Notes: generated by a model not told the origin, from the letters alone. A stretch of DNA of 32,657 nucleotides from JBEIHI01 sp964655245 (GCA_964655245.1 CAZZLQ010000025.1:1-32657); one strand, 5' to 3'. Counted from the stretch's first letter, positions 9,344 through 18,289 are shown. Translations and numbers: made by a program.

Positions 9344-9587
9344 ATTTCATCCTCGTTGTGTAAAGAATTTCGTTCAATAAACTTGATTCGTGAGACGACA
9401 GATTCCCTTGAGTTTTTTGCAGCAACATCTCCAAAATATCGATGTGATGCTTTGCGACCTGCGGATCTTTTTCTCTCTTGCCGCTGACAGGATTTTCGAC
9501 CTCTCCAAGGGCAACCAGGGTGGCTGTGCCCAAAGACAGAACAAAAGTTTCAAAGTTAATCATGGGACTTTGAGCTTCAGACGACAT
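9321..9587 (-). CDS. DUF1844 family protein
   Basis: An 88-residue protein with the family signature: FETFVLSLGTATLVALGEVE, then P-V-S-G-K, then AKHHIDILEMLLQKTQGNLS. DUF1844 proteins are small, of unknown function, and widespread in delta-type proteobacteria and relatives. The predicted fold is a hydrophobic helix followed by an amphipathic helical pair. It begins 15 bp after the DUF4340 gene stops and runs 23 bp into degP, so it is probably co-transcribed and translationally coupled to the protease. Confidence 0.85.
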   Translation of the reverse strand: MSSEAQSPMINFETFVLSLGTATLVALGEVENPVSGKREKDPQVAKHHIDILEMLLQKTQGNLSSHESSLLNEILYTTRMKYVSIQKS

Positions 9588-9602
9588 GAGCCTTTTTTAC
9601 TC

Positions 9603-10988
9603 CTATTTTGCGGTTTTGCCTTCTAAATTCGTTGCCGTGACAGAGGCCCATTTCCACCGATCCACATTCACGATGTCCGGTGAAGTCACATACTCGACGG
9701 ACTTTCCCCCGAGATCTGTGTACAGAGTTCCAATGTCTTTTTTGAGTTCAAAAACAAACGACCGTGAAGAGCCGTTGGCTAAGACCAAAGTCAGCGCGAG
9801 TGATTGAACTTTTGGAGGTTTTGACAAGCTCAGGAATCTCAACGCTCGCATTCCTCTGAGGGCTGTCAGATTTTCTTCGATGTTTTTTCGGTTTCCTGCG
9901 AGCGAATCATTTGCCCTTTGTGCAGTCCATTCGCCGGCCTCGGTCTTGTCGATGCTCACTTCGGATGATCCTGGGATCTTGATTTTCACCTGTTTGACAT
10001 CTTGAATCTCGAAATCGTCGAATGTCTTCTTGAGAAAATCCTCGGGGGATTTTTGCAAATTGTCATAGTGAAACTGTGAGACCTGCGCCCAAGGAGTCTT
10101 ATCCCCCTTGGCATAATAGGAGGGCACTTTGCCCGTCTTATGAAATTCGATCTCAAGACCAAAAGGGCGTTGGTCGCCTGCCACCACTCGTGCATCGGAA
10201 ACGCCTTCCTTAAAGCCGACAAGCACTCGAGTATCGCTTGGACCAGTGGCCGGCGCCTTATCGAGAAACTTGTTGGCTCGAATGAGGCTGATCTTTTCAG
10301 CAAGTTGACGAACCATTTCATGATCGACGGGGAGCTCATAAGGGGATGTCATCGACCATCGCTCGTCTTTGAGTTGAAACTTAGCTTCTTTGCCTTTGCT
10401 CCTCAGCGTGAGATTCGAAAAATTTTCATACTTCACGGTGGTGAGCTTCATTTCACGAAAGTCTTCAGCTCGTTGAGCGGCAAGATAATCCAGGTCTAAG
10501 CTCGCAAGATAGATGGCGGGAGAGCTACTCAATTGGACGTAGAGGTTTGTGTTTCCTGGATTTTGAGCCCCGACTTTGATTTCAAAAGGCGCGTTCAGGG
10601 AAGGTTCCTTGTAAAGGATTTTGACGCGGGGGTCCTTCAAGCCAAACTGAGCAAGGTCTGGATTTTCTTTTTCGAGATCGTCTTTGCTAAAGAGAATTCG
10701 GCTTTCTTTGAATCTCTTCAAAGCAGCGATGAGATCGTAGATTTTTGACTCGGCTGCGAGGTCTTTGACCGGGGAGGTCATGACCCAACGGTTATTGTCT
10801 CTTTGAACGGCAAAAGTGCCCTCTTTGGTTTGAATCTCAAAAAAAGAGATCTCATCGAGTTTTCCCTGAGCCAGGCGACCATAAGAGGGTGAGTCTTTCT
10901 CCTCAGCAGGCTTTTGAACGCCGTAGTAGAGGTAAGCCCCCAGTCCCACTAACACAGCCACCAAAATCAAAAGACTTTTGAGCTTCAT
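9603..10988 (-). CDS. DUF4340 domain protein (ABC/GldG cassette component)
   Basis: ATG 10988 overlaps the TGA of the GldG-like gene (ATGA), with GAGGAG 12 nt upstream. A TTG at 11012 is possible but less likely. One N-terminal membrane anchor (LKSLLILVAVLVGLGAYLYY) is followed by an extracytoplasmic body with repeated DUF4340 units: EISFFEIQTKEGTFAVQRDN ... RWVMTSPV, DLAQFGLKDPRVKILY, and later RWSMTSPYELPVD. Such proteins occur directly after ABC ATPase, ABC-2 permease and GldG-like genes in many bacteria and are presumed to be the extracytoplasmic part of that transporter. The substrate is unknown. Confidence 0.88.
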   Translation of the reverse strand: MKLKSLLILVAVLVGLGAYLYYGVQKPAEEKDSPSYGRLAQGKLDEISFFEIQTKEGTFAVQRDNNRWVMTSPVKDLAAESKIYDLIAALKRFKESRILFSKDDLEKENPDLAQFGLKDPRVKILYKEPSLNAPFEIKVGAQNPGNTNLYVQLSSSPAIYLASLDLDYLAAQRAEDFREMKLTTVKYENFSNLTLRSKGKEAKFQLKDERWSMTSPYELPVDHEMVRQLAEKISLIRANKFLDKAPATGPSDTRVLVGFKEGVSDARVVAGDQRPFGLEIEFHKTGKVPSYYAKGDKTPWAQVSQFHYDNLQKSPEDFLKKTFDDFEIQDVKQVKIKIPGSSEVSIDKTEAGEWTAQRANDSLAGNRKNIEENLTALRGMRALRFLSLSKPPKVQSLALTLVLANGSSRSFVFELKKDIGTLYTDLGGKSVEYVTSPDIVNVDRWKWASVTATNLEGKTAK

Positions 10989-12571
10989 ACGCGCGAGCGT
11001 CTCCTCAGCCAAATAAAGAGTGAGAGAATCAGAAGAGCTTGGGGGAGGACAAAGATCGACGCATAAACCGCCGCAATCTTTTGCTGAGAAGTCATATTGA
11101 GCGTTGAGGTCGTCCAGGTGCGCGCTTTGATTGAGAGCGCAGCTGCACGATCTCCAATAATATAACCCACCGCGTTCATGGCGAGATCTCGGTTGTTTGC
11201 CGCATTGATCTGGTCGTCAAACACAAATCGCGCATCCCCAAAAACAATCAATCGGCCATTCTTCGACCAATCATCCGAAGCAGGTTTTTCGATGGGCCAC
11301 TCGGAAATCATTCCAACACTCAAAGGGCCTTGCGCTTCCTGTCCGTCACGGCGTACTGGCTTCTGATTCACAAGGGCGGTCAGATCCGTTTCAGCCCAGG
11401 CGTTTTTGGAGGTTTCCACCAGGCTCGAAACCTTTGCCGGACCTTTGTAGTTCGGAAGCGCTCGAACGGGTTGAGCAAGATTGAATTCAACGGACGCCTG
11501 TCCGGCGAGTTTTGTGACAATCGGATGATTGCCAAACGTAGCGGTGGCTAGCTTTTGAAGTGTGATGCTTCCTTGGAGTCCCTGGAGATTGTAGTTCTCG
11601 GAGATAATGGATGGCGTGAGAGCGAGACCATACTGCTCCAGTAGCTTCTCATAACCTGTCGCACCAAAGCCCGTTTTTGAAACGATGGGATTTTGACCAA
11701 TAATCAAGGAGCCGCCCTTGGCGAGGTAGCCGCGAAGAATCTCAACATCCAAAGCGGGTAGAGTTCTACGAGCTCCCCAGAGCAAAACCGCACTCGCATC
11801 GCGAGGAATCGCTTTCGTTTCAGCTAGTTTTAACGGCAGCACCTTAAAGCCATCCATTTCAAGCAGCAGCTTGAAGAGTCCAACCCCTGCGCCTGAGCCG
11901 GGATTGTCCAGAGAGGCTTCGTCATGTCCCGTGATGAAATAAATGGTTTTGATTTCGGATCGAAGAACTCGCTTAAGAGCATTGGTCATGGCTTCTTCTG
12001 AGGCAATTGCCAATTTGATCGTTGTTTTATCCGCAGTATTGCGAATCATAACGTTGCCTCGATCGGCGCCTAACTCTGCAACAAGAGCAGGATTCTTATC
12101 GGGGTCGATAATCTTCAAACTGAGTTTGTCCGTATAAGGAGTGTACTTGCTGACAAGATTGCGAAGCACGGGCTCTTGCTCTGAACCCTCTGGAAAAAAC
12201 GCCAGGACCTCAACGGCTGAGTCCAAACTTTGAGCAATCTCTTGGGATTCCGCGGCTAGTGTATGAATTCGATTCTTCGTTGTATCAAATGTTTTGCTTC
12301 CAAACTTCGAATGAGCAATGACGTTAAGACCAATCAAAACACCCAGGAGAATGATTCCTCCAACGGCTCCAAAGATTGCCTCGCGGCGCCGGGCAATGAC
12401 TGAGAGGACATCGCCGGTAAAGTAAAAGGCAAAAAATGAAAGTCCGGCGAGAGCAATTGCAAACTGAAGAAGGGCCACCGTTTGGAAGACTCCCGCAAAC
12501 AACATCGAAATAAGGCCGAACAACAAACAAATGAGACCGAGACCACCTGAAAATCGTGCAAAATTCTTCAT
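10985..12571 (-). CDS. GldG-family ABC transporter-associated protein
   Basis: A 528-residue protein. ATG 12571 has a strong AAGGAGAT ribosome site that overlaps the end of the permease gene. Two or three membrane segments lie at the N-terminus (about 8-30, 32-55, 68-88). A large extracytoplasmic domain starts at SKFGSKTFDTTKNRIHTLA (the D-x-T-x-x-x-x-x-L-S/A opening of GldG proteins) and contains IKTIYFITGHDE and LRGYLAKGGSLIIGQNP. A final C-terminal transmembrane helix ends in RRRSRV. This is the ABC_transp_aux/GldG architecture. In Bacteroidota, GldG works with GldA and GldF in gliding; elsewhere the cassette's cargo is not established. Flanked by permease and DUF4340 genes in the same operon. 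Confidence 0.9.
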   Translation of the reverse strand: MKNFARFSGGLGLICLLFGLISMLFAGVFQTVALLQFAIALAGLSFFAFYFTGDVLSVIARRREAIFGAVGGIILLGVLIGLNVIAHSKFGSKTFDTTKNRIHTLAAESQEIAQSLDSAVEVLAFFPEGSEQEPVLRNLVSKYTPYTDKLSLKIIDPDKNPALVAELGADRGNVMIRNTADKTTIKLAIASEEAMTNALKRVLRSEIKTIYFITGHDEASLDNPGSGAGVGLFKLLLEMDGFKVLPLKLAETKAIPRDASAVLLWGARRTLPALDVEILRGYLAKGGSLIIGQNPIVSKTGFGATGYEKLLEQYGLALTPSIISENYNLQGLQGSITLQKLATATFGNHPIVTKLAGQASVEFNLAQPVRALPNYKGPAKVSSLVETSKNAWAETDLTALVNQKPVRRDGQEAQGPLSVGMISEWPIEKPASDDWSKNGRLIVFGDARFVFDDQINAANNRDLAMNAVGYIIGDRAAALSIKARTWTTSTLNMTSQQKIAAVYASIFVLPQALLILSLFIWLRRRSRV

Positions 12572-12572
12572 C

Positions 12573-13352
12573 TTATCTCCTTGTTAATGATTCGAGTGAA
12601 ATTCGTGTTGCGGACAAAAACAAAAGACTCAAGGTCACAAAGTAGGTGACGGCTGAGACACTAATGAGGCCTTGGCTAAATCCATCGAAGTTGGATTGGA
12701 AGGCCATCTTTTCAAAAAACTCTCGCAAGTTTCCGGGGGCCATTCGCGAGAGCACTCCAACCAGCACAATACTTAAGCTGATTGTTGCTGCAATGATCGC
12801 GGCCAAAAACTGATATCGAGTCAGAGAGCTTGCAAAGATGCCAATGGAAATCAGGACGATTCCAAACAAAACAAGTCCCAGGTAAATGGACACGATCGGC
12901 CAAACCTCGGGATTTCCAAATCCAAAGATCACATACAAAATGATGACGTGGGTACTGAGTAGAGTGAAGAGGAATCCCACAGCGGCTGCGGCCTTGCCAA
13001 GCACAATATCCCAAGTCGAGATGGGGGAGGTGAACAAAAGCTCAAAGGTTCCCTGAGCCTTTTCCTCAGCAATGGTTCGCATGGTCGTCAGAGGAATAAA
13101 AATCATCAGAATCCAGAAGATCATGAAGACCATCTGGCCCATCACCATTTCATTCAAATTCACTCGGGCCAAAATGTCTGGATTTTGAGCTAGCTGGAAC
13201 TGAGCCCTCTGAAGAGTTTGATCAAAGTGATCGAGTAGGATCACAAAAAAGATGCCGGAGAAAAGTCCAAACAGCCCCAAAAGCACGTAGGCAAACGGCG
13301 ACTGGAAGTAGCCTTTGAATTCTCGTTTTGCAATACACCAAATTCCTGACAT
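12573..13352 (-). CDS. ABC-2 type permease (GldF-like)
   Basis: A 259-residue product with six hydrophobic segments and the typical opening IAKREFKGYFQSPFAYVLLG. The cytoplasmic motif TTMRTIAEEKAQGTFELLFT (E-E-x-x-x-G-T-x-E-L-L) is the coupling-helix signature of ABC-2/GldF permeases and contacts the ATPase. ATG 13352 is preceded by AAGGAGA at good spacing. It lies 12 bp after the ATPase gene and 1 bp before the GldG-like gene, so the three form a transporter. Confidence 0.92.
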   Translation of the reverse strand: MSGIWCIAKREFKGYFQSPFAYVLLGLFGLFSGIFFVILLDHFDQTLQRAQFQLAQNPDILARVNLNEMVMGQMVFMIFWILMIFIPLTTMRTIAEEKAQGTFELLFTSPISTWDIVLGKAAAAVGFLFTLLSTHVIILYVIFGFGNPEVWPIVSIYLGLVLFGIVLISIGIFASSLTRYQFLAAIIAATISLSIVLVGVLSRMAPGNLREFFEKMAFQSNFDGFSQGLISVSAVTYFVTLSLLFLSATRISLESLTRR

Positions 13353-13364
13353 TTCTGTCTCCTT

Positions 13365-14114
13365 TTAAGCCACTGATGAAGCAGCTGATACAGCGTTCAT
13401 CGCCGCTGAGTCTCGTGTGACAATTTCAATGAAAATCTCTTCGAGTGATTTCTTCTCGGACAAGTCTTTGATCTTTTGGTCGTGCGTGACCTTACCTTGA
13501 TGAATCATGATCGCTCGATCACAGGTCGCCGTAACTTCGGAAAGGATGTGAGTCGAAAGCAATAGTGTGTGATGTCCGGCGAGGCTACGAATCAGATTTC
13601 GAATCTCAATAATCTGCACGGGATCAAGCCCGACTGTGGGCTCATCGAGAATGATCACAGGCGGGCGGTGAATCACGGCCTGAGCAAGCCCAATCCGCTG
13701 ACGAAAGCCCTTGGAGAGATTTCCGATAATGCTCTTGCGGCGCTCCTTGAGTCCGCAGGTTTCCAACGCCCATTCCAAAGATTCCTTTCGCGTGGCTTTG
13801 GGCAGTTTCTTCAGCTCGCAAACGAATCGCAAATAAGAATCAACATCCATATCCATATAGAGAGGAGGTGTTTCGGGGAGATAGCCGATCGACTCTTTCA
13901 CCTTTCCAGGTTGCGACAGAACCGAGTGACCCGCGATCCAGGCTTCTCCAGCGGTCGGCTGATAGAAACCCGTGAGAATTCTCATCGTTGTTGTTTTGCC
14001 CGCTCCATTGACGCCAAGAAATCCAACGATTTCTCCCTTATTGATTTCAAAAGAAACATCATGAAGCGCTTGAAAGGGACCATAAGTCTTTGAAAGACCT
14101 TGAGCTTTAATCAT
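13365..14114 (-). CDS. ABC transporter ATP-binding protein (GldA-like)
   Basis: A 249-residue nucleotide-binding subunit. Walker A is GVNGAGKTT (about 34-42), Q-loop is YLPETPPLY, the signature is LSKGFRQRIGLAQA (LSKGF instead of LSGGQ, usual for this subfamily), Walker B is VIILDEPTVGLDP, and the H-loop is LLLSTHILSE. It energises the permease encoded immediately downstream. Separated from the response-regulator gene by 34 bp containing only a short UUCG-loop hairpin (CTC-TTCG-GAG) that looks too weak to be a firm terminator, so read-through from the kinase/regulator genes is plausible. Confidence 0.95.
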   Translation of the reverse strand: MIKAQGLSKTYGPFQALHDVSFEINKGEIVGFLGVNGAGKTTTMRILTGFYQPTAGEAWIAGHSVLSQPGKVKESIGYLPETPPLYMDMDVDSYLRFVCELKKLPKATRKESLEWALETCGLKERRKSIIGNLSKGFRQRIGLAQAVIHRPPVIILDEPTVGLDPVQIIEIRNLIRSLAGHHTLLLSTHILSEVTATCDRAIMIHQGKVTHDQKIKDLSEKKSLEEIFIEIVTRDSAAMNAVSAASSVA

Positions 14115-14148
14115 AGCATCTAAAATGTAAGAACTCCGAAGAGCCCCG

Positions 14149-15450
14149 TCAACGGACAGTGGAAATTTTAAGTGTTCTTACTTTGTCTTCGAGTAAAGAG
14201 GGCGGAACGCCGAGCTTTTGGCTGGCACGCAGAACATCCCCCTGAGAACTTTTGAGGGCGTTGACGATCGCTTCCTTCTCCAAACTGTCGACTTTCTGCT
14301 TAAGAACGTCAACTTGAGACTCATTCCACTGAGATTTAGGTGAATAAGGAGAGCCGAACAACTGCGGTGGCAGGTGGTTTTTGGTAATGATCGGGCTGTC
14401 AGAAACATTCACTGCAAACTCAATCACGTTTTCCAGCTCACGAATGTTGCCAGGCCAGGGGGCCTGGATCAAAACGAGAAGTGCCTCATCCGCGATTCCT
14501 TTTACATTTTTCTGAAACTTCTTTGAAAACGCCCGGATGAAATGATCGACAAGCGGCTCTATGTCTTGAGTGCGTTCACGCAGAGGCGGAACGTGAATGG
14601 GAATCACATTCAATGTGTAGAAAAGGTCCTTGCGGAATAAACCCTTCTCCACCTTTTCAAGCAGGTTGAAGTCAGTGGAAGAAACAATGCGGCATGGCAC
14701 AGACTGACCCAAAACTTCGACTAGCTTCGCTTGAGCATCAACACTGAGGGCTCCAATTTCATCAAGATACAGCGTGCCTCTCTCAGCGAGCTGGAGCCAC
14801 CCTTCCTTTTCTGAACCGCCAAACAGCTTTTCGATCTGCTCAGATGCTGGACAGGCCGAGAGATAGGCTCGAACGAGCGGTGACTTGCGGCGCTCGCTCT
14901 TATCATGCAGGAGGCGGGCGACAACATCTTTGCCGACACCCTCTTCACCGGTGATCAATACGTTGGAATCAGATTGAGCCACTTTTTCGATGGTTTCGTA
15001 GACCTTCTCGATCTCCGGGGTGGAGCCGATGATTTTTTCTTCTTGGCGCAAGAAGGATCGTGATCGCTGAAACTCCTTGGAGATGGCCTCGGCCGAAAGA
15101 ATAGCTCGCTCAACTGTTTTCAGGAATTCTTCTTGATTGAAAGGCTTAGTCACATAGTCGAAAGCACCGCGCTTCATGGCTTCAACGGCCGTATCGATTG
15201 TTCCGTGAGCTGTGATCATGATCACAGGAATCTGGGGCTTATGATTGCGAATCTTTTGGAGAAGCTCAAGGCCGTCCATTTCGGGCATCTTGAGGTCTGT
15301 GATGACCGTTTCATAGTCATCCCGTGAAAGCTTTTCCCAGGCAACCAGCCCATTCTCGGCCTCTTCAGCTTCATGGCCCATGCGCCGAATCTGAATGCTC
15401 AGAACTCGTCGAACGCTTTCTTCATCATCTACAATCAGGATTTTTGCCAT
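14149..15450 (-). CDS. NtrC-type response regulator lacking the GAFTGA loop
   Basis: ATG 15450 has GGAGG 10 nt upstream. ATG 15459 is in frame but sits only 1 nt from that site. Domains: receiver (phospho-acceptor Asp52 in VITDLKMP, Lys in YVTKPF), AAA+ with Walker A GEEGVGKD (about 168-175) and Walker B TLYLDEIG (about 226-233), and a Fis-type helix-turn-helix (about 393-430). The stretch where sigma54 activators carry GAFTGA is replaced by LFGGSEKEGWLQLAERGTL, so the sigma54-contacting loop is absent. The usual R in FRxDLxYRLN is Thr (FRKDLFYTLN, residue 279), a probable arginine-finger loss. Sensor II (PWPGNIRELENVIE) is intact. It is therefore likely a sigma54-independent regulator. Encoded 21 bp after its kinase gene. 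Confidence 0.92.
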   Translation of the reverse strand: MAKILIVDDEESVRRVLSIQIRRMGHEAEEAENGLVAWEKLSRDDYETVITDLKMPEMDGLELLQKIRNHKPQIPVIMITAHGTIDTAVEAMKRGAFDYVTKPFNQEEFLKTVERAILSAEAISKEFQRSRSFLRQEEKIIGSTPEIEKVYETIEKVAQSDSNVLITGEEGVGKDVVARLLHDKSERRKSPLVRAYLSACPASEQIEKLFGGSEKEGWLQLAERGTLYLDEIGALSVDAQAKLVEVLGQSVPCRIVSSTDFNLLEKVEKGLFRKDLFYTLNVIPIHVPPLRERTQDIEPLVDHFIRAFSKKFQKNVKGIADEALLVLIQAPWPGNIRELENVIEFAVNVSDSPIITKNHLPPQLFGSPYSPKSQWNESQVDVLKQKVDSLEKEAIVNALKSSQGDVLRASQKLGVPPSLLEDKVRTLKISTVR

Positions 15451-15471
15451 GACACTCATTCCTCCCGTGGG

Positions 15472-17577
15472 TCACTCAACGAGGCGCTCGCTCTTCATGC
15501 CCATGATTGGCAATCGGATGCTAAACTCAGTCCCTCGGTTTGGCTGACTCTCAACACTAATCCGACCTCCCAAAGAATCTATGATTTTTTTACAGATGGG
15601 AAGTCCTAAACCCGATCCTGCTCTCTTGGTTGTAAAGAGAGGAGTAAAAATATTGGCCAAAATGTCTTTGGGAATTCCGGGCCCATCATCCTTCACGCTG
15701 ACAACGACTTCATCAGTAACATCGAGAGCAATCTTAGCGCTGAGCGTGACGTTTTTGGCAAAAGCCTCACAGGCGTTTTGCAGGAGATTAGCCAAAACTT
15801 GCTCCAGTTTGTGTGGGTCTGTGGAGACTTCAGGCAGTGACTCGGCAACTTCCACATGGAGACGAGTTCCCGTTCGTTCTGCCTTTGCCTTGAGCTCCTG
15901 GATGGTTTTTCGAGCGAGGGTGTCAAGGCTGACTTTAATGGGTTCCTCAGTGGATCGGGCAAATGAAAGGTACTGATTCACAGTCTTCTGCATTCGGTCG
16001 ACTTCTTTTCGTAGAATCGAGACGCACTCTTTGTCCTCAGAATCCTTCAGGGTGGGCGAGGTCTCAAGAAGCTGGAGAGATCCGTGCAGGGCTCCAAGTG
16101 GATTTCGAATCTCATGAGCAAGAGCTGCAGAAAGTTCTCCAAGAGACGCCAAGCGTTGTTGTCTGTCCTGAGATTGAAAATGATGAATTCTCTCCAGCGA
16201 GCTAATGACCTCCTGAGAAACATTGGTGAGAAGTTCAATCTCTTCATCAGAAAAGCTTGTGTAGGGATTGGTGGACCGAAGCGATGAGCGTAAACTCCAA
16301 AAGCCCATCAGCGTATCATTCCAAATCAAAGGAAGGGTGAGATGAGCATGCATTTCCTTAAGTTGCTCCATCACAAGATCGGTTGGCTCATGATCTTGCT
16401 CAAGAAGAATGGGAACATTCTTCTTAAGAGCCACAGCCAATGGGTTGTCCACGGAGAGCGTCGAGACAAAGTTCAAATTGCTGGGCTCAGAGAGACGAAA
16501 TGTGTGAGCCCCTGAATCCCAGAGAAACAAAGCACTTTGATAGATTCGCCCCGACTCTTGAACCCCACCAACAAGCAGTTCGCTGAGCTCAGGAAACGAT
16601 TTTGAGTCGCGTATCTTTTTGGACAGCCGCTTGAGCAACTCTTCGAATTCATAGCGATCCACGATGAACTGTTTCAAGAAAAATACGTCCAGCTGTCGTC
16701 GAAGAGGTTCAAGAACGCTCAAAATGATGAAGGAGGCGATGAATGTGTTGAAGACAAAAAGCTCAGCATTATTTTCTCCCACCCAGGCGAGTAGGGAAAT
16801 GAAGATCACGGACAGCAGAACAGTCAAAAGGACAATCCGGATCCCACGCAGCATGAGCTCTCGCACTTCCCTCAATCTGGGGGTCAGCACGACTTGGTAC
16901 ATGAAATAGAGTAAGATCGCGGTGAGGATATTGCCAATGTAAGGAAGGGGAATGCCCGGAGGATTGATTTCCACTCGAATCTGGCCAATCAAAGAAAAAA
17001 AGGTGCAGACAGCAAGTCCGACAGCCACAAAGTAGGCTCGCGTTTTGACTTTGAGATTATCTGAAGTTCGATAGATGCGAAAAAGTCGCATCGTTAGAAG
17101 AAGAAAAGCACCAAAAATAAACGCACCGCAGATCCAAAGCGTCCACCGCTCATAGCGCTCAAGATCAATAGCGTAGATTCCTAAAGCGATGATCAAGGAT
17201 GAAAGTGTCAGCCGCGATATTCGCCGTTGCTCAAAGAAGTAAACGCGCAAGAACTGATAGGCGATTGCAGGCAACAATACACTCACGATCAAATGGGCGC
17301 GTTGTGCTAGCTGGTAGGTAATAGTCTGAGAGGCGAACTCAAGATCTCGTTGGGCGTAAGCCGAAAGAAACAAGAGATTCCATGCAGCGTAAGCTGCAGA
17401 GAAGATGCCCAACCAAATGAACGCCTGGGGACGTCGCTGAAAGGCGGCGCGAAAGCAAATAAAAGCGATGATCGTCGAGAGGATAATGGTTAGAATGGAG
17501 GACTGAACGACAACGGCTGAAACTTCAACGGTGGAGGTATAGGCATTGGGATCCAGAAACTCTGGCCAGGAAAACAT
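15472..17577 (-). CDS. Membrane sensor histidine kinase with GAF-like domain
   Basis: A 701-residue kinase. About eight transmembrane helices fill residues 20-290. A GAF-like region lies at 310-465 (SALFLWDSG ... LTLPLIWNDTLMGFWSLRSS). The dimerisation/H-box is ALAHEIRNPLGALHGS with His488, followed by a catalytic ATPase domain with N-box LEQVLANLLQNACEAF, G1 DDGPGIP and G2 GSGLGLPICKKI. The layout (multi-pass sensor, GAF, HisKA, HATPase) resembles PrsK-type kinases, though no PEP-CTERM genes are visible. Partner is the regulator gene immediately downstream. Its ATG (17577-17575) shares a CATG with the divergent ATG at 17576, leaving no leader between genes. Confidence 0.92.
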   Translation of the reverse strand: MFSWPEFLDPNAYTSTVEVSAVVVQSSILTIILSTIIAFICFRAAFQRRPQAFIWLGIFSAAYAAWNLLFLSAYAQRDLEFASQTITYQLAQRAHLIVSVLLPAIAYQFLRVYFFEQRRISRLTLSSLIIALGIYAIDLERYERWTLWICGAFIFGAFLLLTMRLFRIYRTSDNLKVKTRAYFVAVGLAVCTFFSLIGQIRVEINPPGIPLPYIGNILTAILLYFMYQVVLTPRLREVRELMLRGIRIVLLTVLLSVIFISLLAWVGENNAELFVFNTFIASFIILSVLEPLRRQLDVFFLKQFIVDRYEFEELLKRLSKKIRDSKSFPELSELLVGGVQESGRIYQSALFLWDSGAHTFRLSEPSNLNFVSTLSVDNPLAVALKKNVPILLEQDHEPTDLVMEQLKEMHAHLTLPLIWNDTLMGFWSLRSSLRSTNPYTSFSDEEIELLTNVSQEVISSLERIHHFQSQDRQQRLASLGELSAALAHEIRNPLGALHGSLQLLETSPTLKDSEDKECVSILRKEVDRMQKTVNQYLSFARSTEEPIKVSLDTLARKTIQELKAKAERTGTRLHVEVAESLPEVSTDPHKLEQVLANLLQNACEAFAKNVTLSAKIALDVTDEVVVSVKDDGPGIPKDILANIFTPLFTTKRAGSGLGLPICKKIIDSLGGRISVESQPNRGTEFSIRLPIMGMKSERLVE

Positions 17578-18289
17578 GGATTTATTTCATCGTATTGATA
17601 AAGCGGGATCAATGAAAGAATCGCCGGCCCCTCAGAGAGACGACTTACATCTTCCTCGACGTTTGTTCCATATGGCGAGCGGATGCGGAATTGTCGGTAC
17701 GAGCTTCTTTTTGCCCACCAAAAATGAGTTTGTTTGGTTCCTGTTCTGCCTGAGTCTGCTGGATCTGACCGTAGAGGTTTCCCGCCTTTTCATCCCTCGA
17801 ATGAACGAATGGACTTTGAAGTGCTTTCGCAGTGTTCTGCGCGAGGGGGAGCAGACGCGATTAAGCGGCGTTTTCTTTTACTTGGTGGGCTGTACCTTGG
17901 CCGCTCTTTTGTTTCCGCGTGATGTTGCCGTTCTTTCGATTCTGTTCTTGGCCTTTGGAGATCCCATCGCGTCGCTGGTGGGGGTTCGGTTCGGTCGAAT
18001 GCGCCTGCCGCCTCAGATTTATGTTCCTTACAAAAGCTTGGAGGGTAGTGCTGCTTGTTTTGTATTCTGTTTCCTTCTCACCTTTGGGATGTCTTTTGTT
18101 TTGGTGAGGACCGTGGATCTGGTTCTTTGGGATCGTTTGTTGTTTGCACTCATTGGCGGCTTTTCCGCCGTGGTTGGCGAGCTCTTGCCACTCAAGACGG
18201 ATGATAATCTCGCGATGCCATTGGTCGCGGGAGCCTTGCTGTGGGCCATGGCTGCCTTCTTCAATCTCTACCCAGGTCTCTATCTTTAA
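17576..18289 (+). CDS. Diacylglycerol/polyprenol kinase family protein (DGK1/SEC59/VTE5-like, CTP-type)
   Basis: ATG 17576 has AGGA 4 nt upstream; ATG 17612 is an alternative. The product is about 237 residues with six or more membrane helices. Key motifs are PRRLFHMASG near the start, FGDPIASLVGVRFGR (conserved G-D-x-x-A in the nucleotide-binding loop), then YKSLEGSAACF (K-S-x-E-G-S), and LLPLKTDDNLAMPLVAG (D-D-N near the end). These are the hallmarks of the CTP-dependent polyprenol/diacylglycerol kinase family related to phosphatidate cytidylyltransferase. It presumably phosphorylates a membrane lipid alcohol; the substrate is uncertain. The stop TAA shares the TTAA palindrome with the stop of the convergent HNH gene. 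Confidence 0.82.
   Translation: MDLFHRIDKAGSMKESPAPQRDDLHLPRRLFHMASGCGIVGTSFFLPTKNEFVWFLFCLSLLDLTVEVSRLFIPRMNEWTLKCFRSVLREGEQTRLSGVFFYLVGCTLAALLFPRDVAVLSILFLAFGDPIASLVGVRFGRMRLPPQIYVPYKSLEGSAACFVFCFLLTFGMSFVLVRTVDLVLWDRLLFALIGGFSAVVGELLPLKTDDNLAMPLVAGALLWAMAAFFNLYPGLYL
17584..17612 (-). promoter_or_regulatory. Candidate promoter of the histidine kinase gene
   Basis: On the minus strand TTGATC (17612-17607), a 17-bp spacer and TGAAAT (17589-17584), each 4/6 to sigma70 consensus. The -10 ends 6 nt before the kinase ATG, so the transcript would begin at or near the start codon. It lies inside the coding region of the divergent gene. Confidence 0.35.

Noticed and set aside
13569..14093. 174-codon plus-strand frame opposite the ABC ATPase
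   Set aside because: Antisense shadow of a gene with intact Walker motifs; product has no family character.
14115..14148. UUCG-loop hairpin between regulator and ABC ATPase as a terminator
   Set aside because: Stem is only 3-4 bp and lacks a T-tract; more likely read-through.
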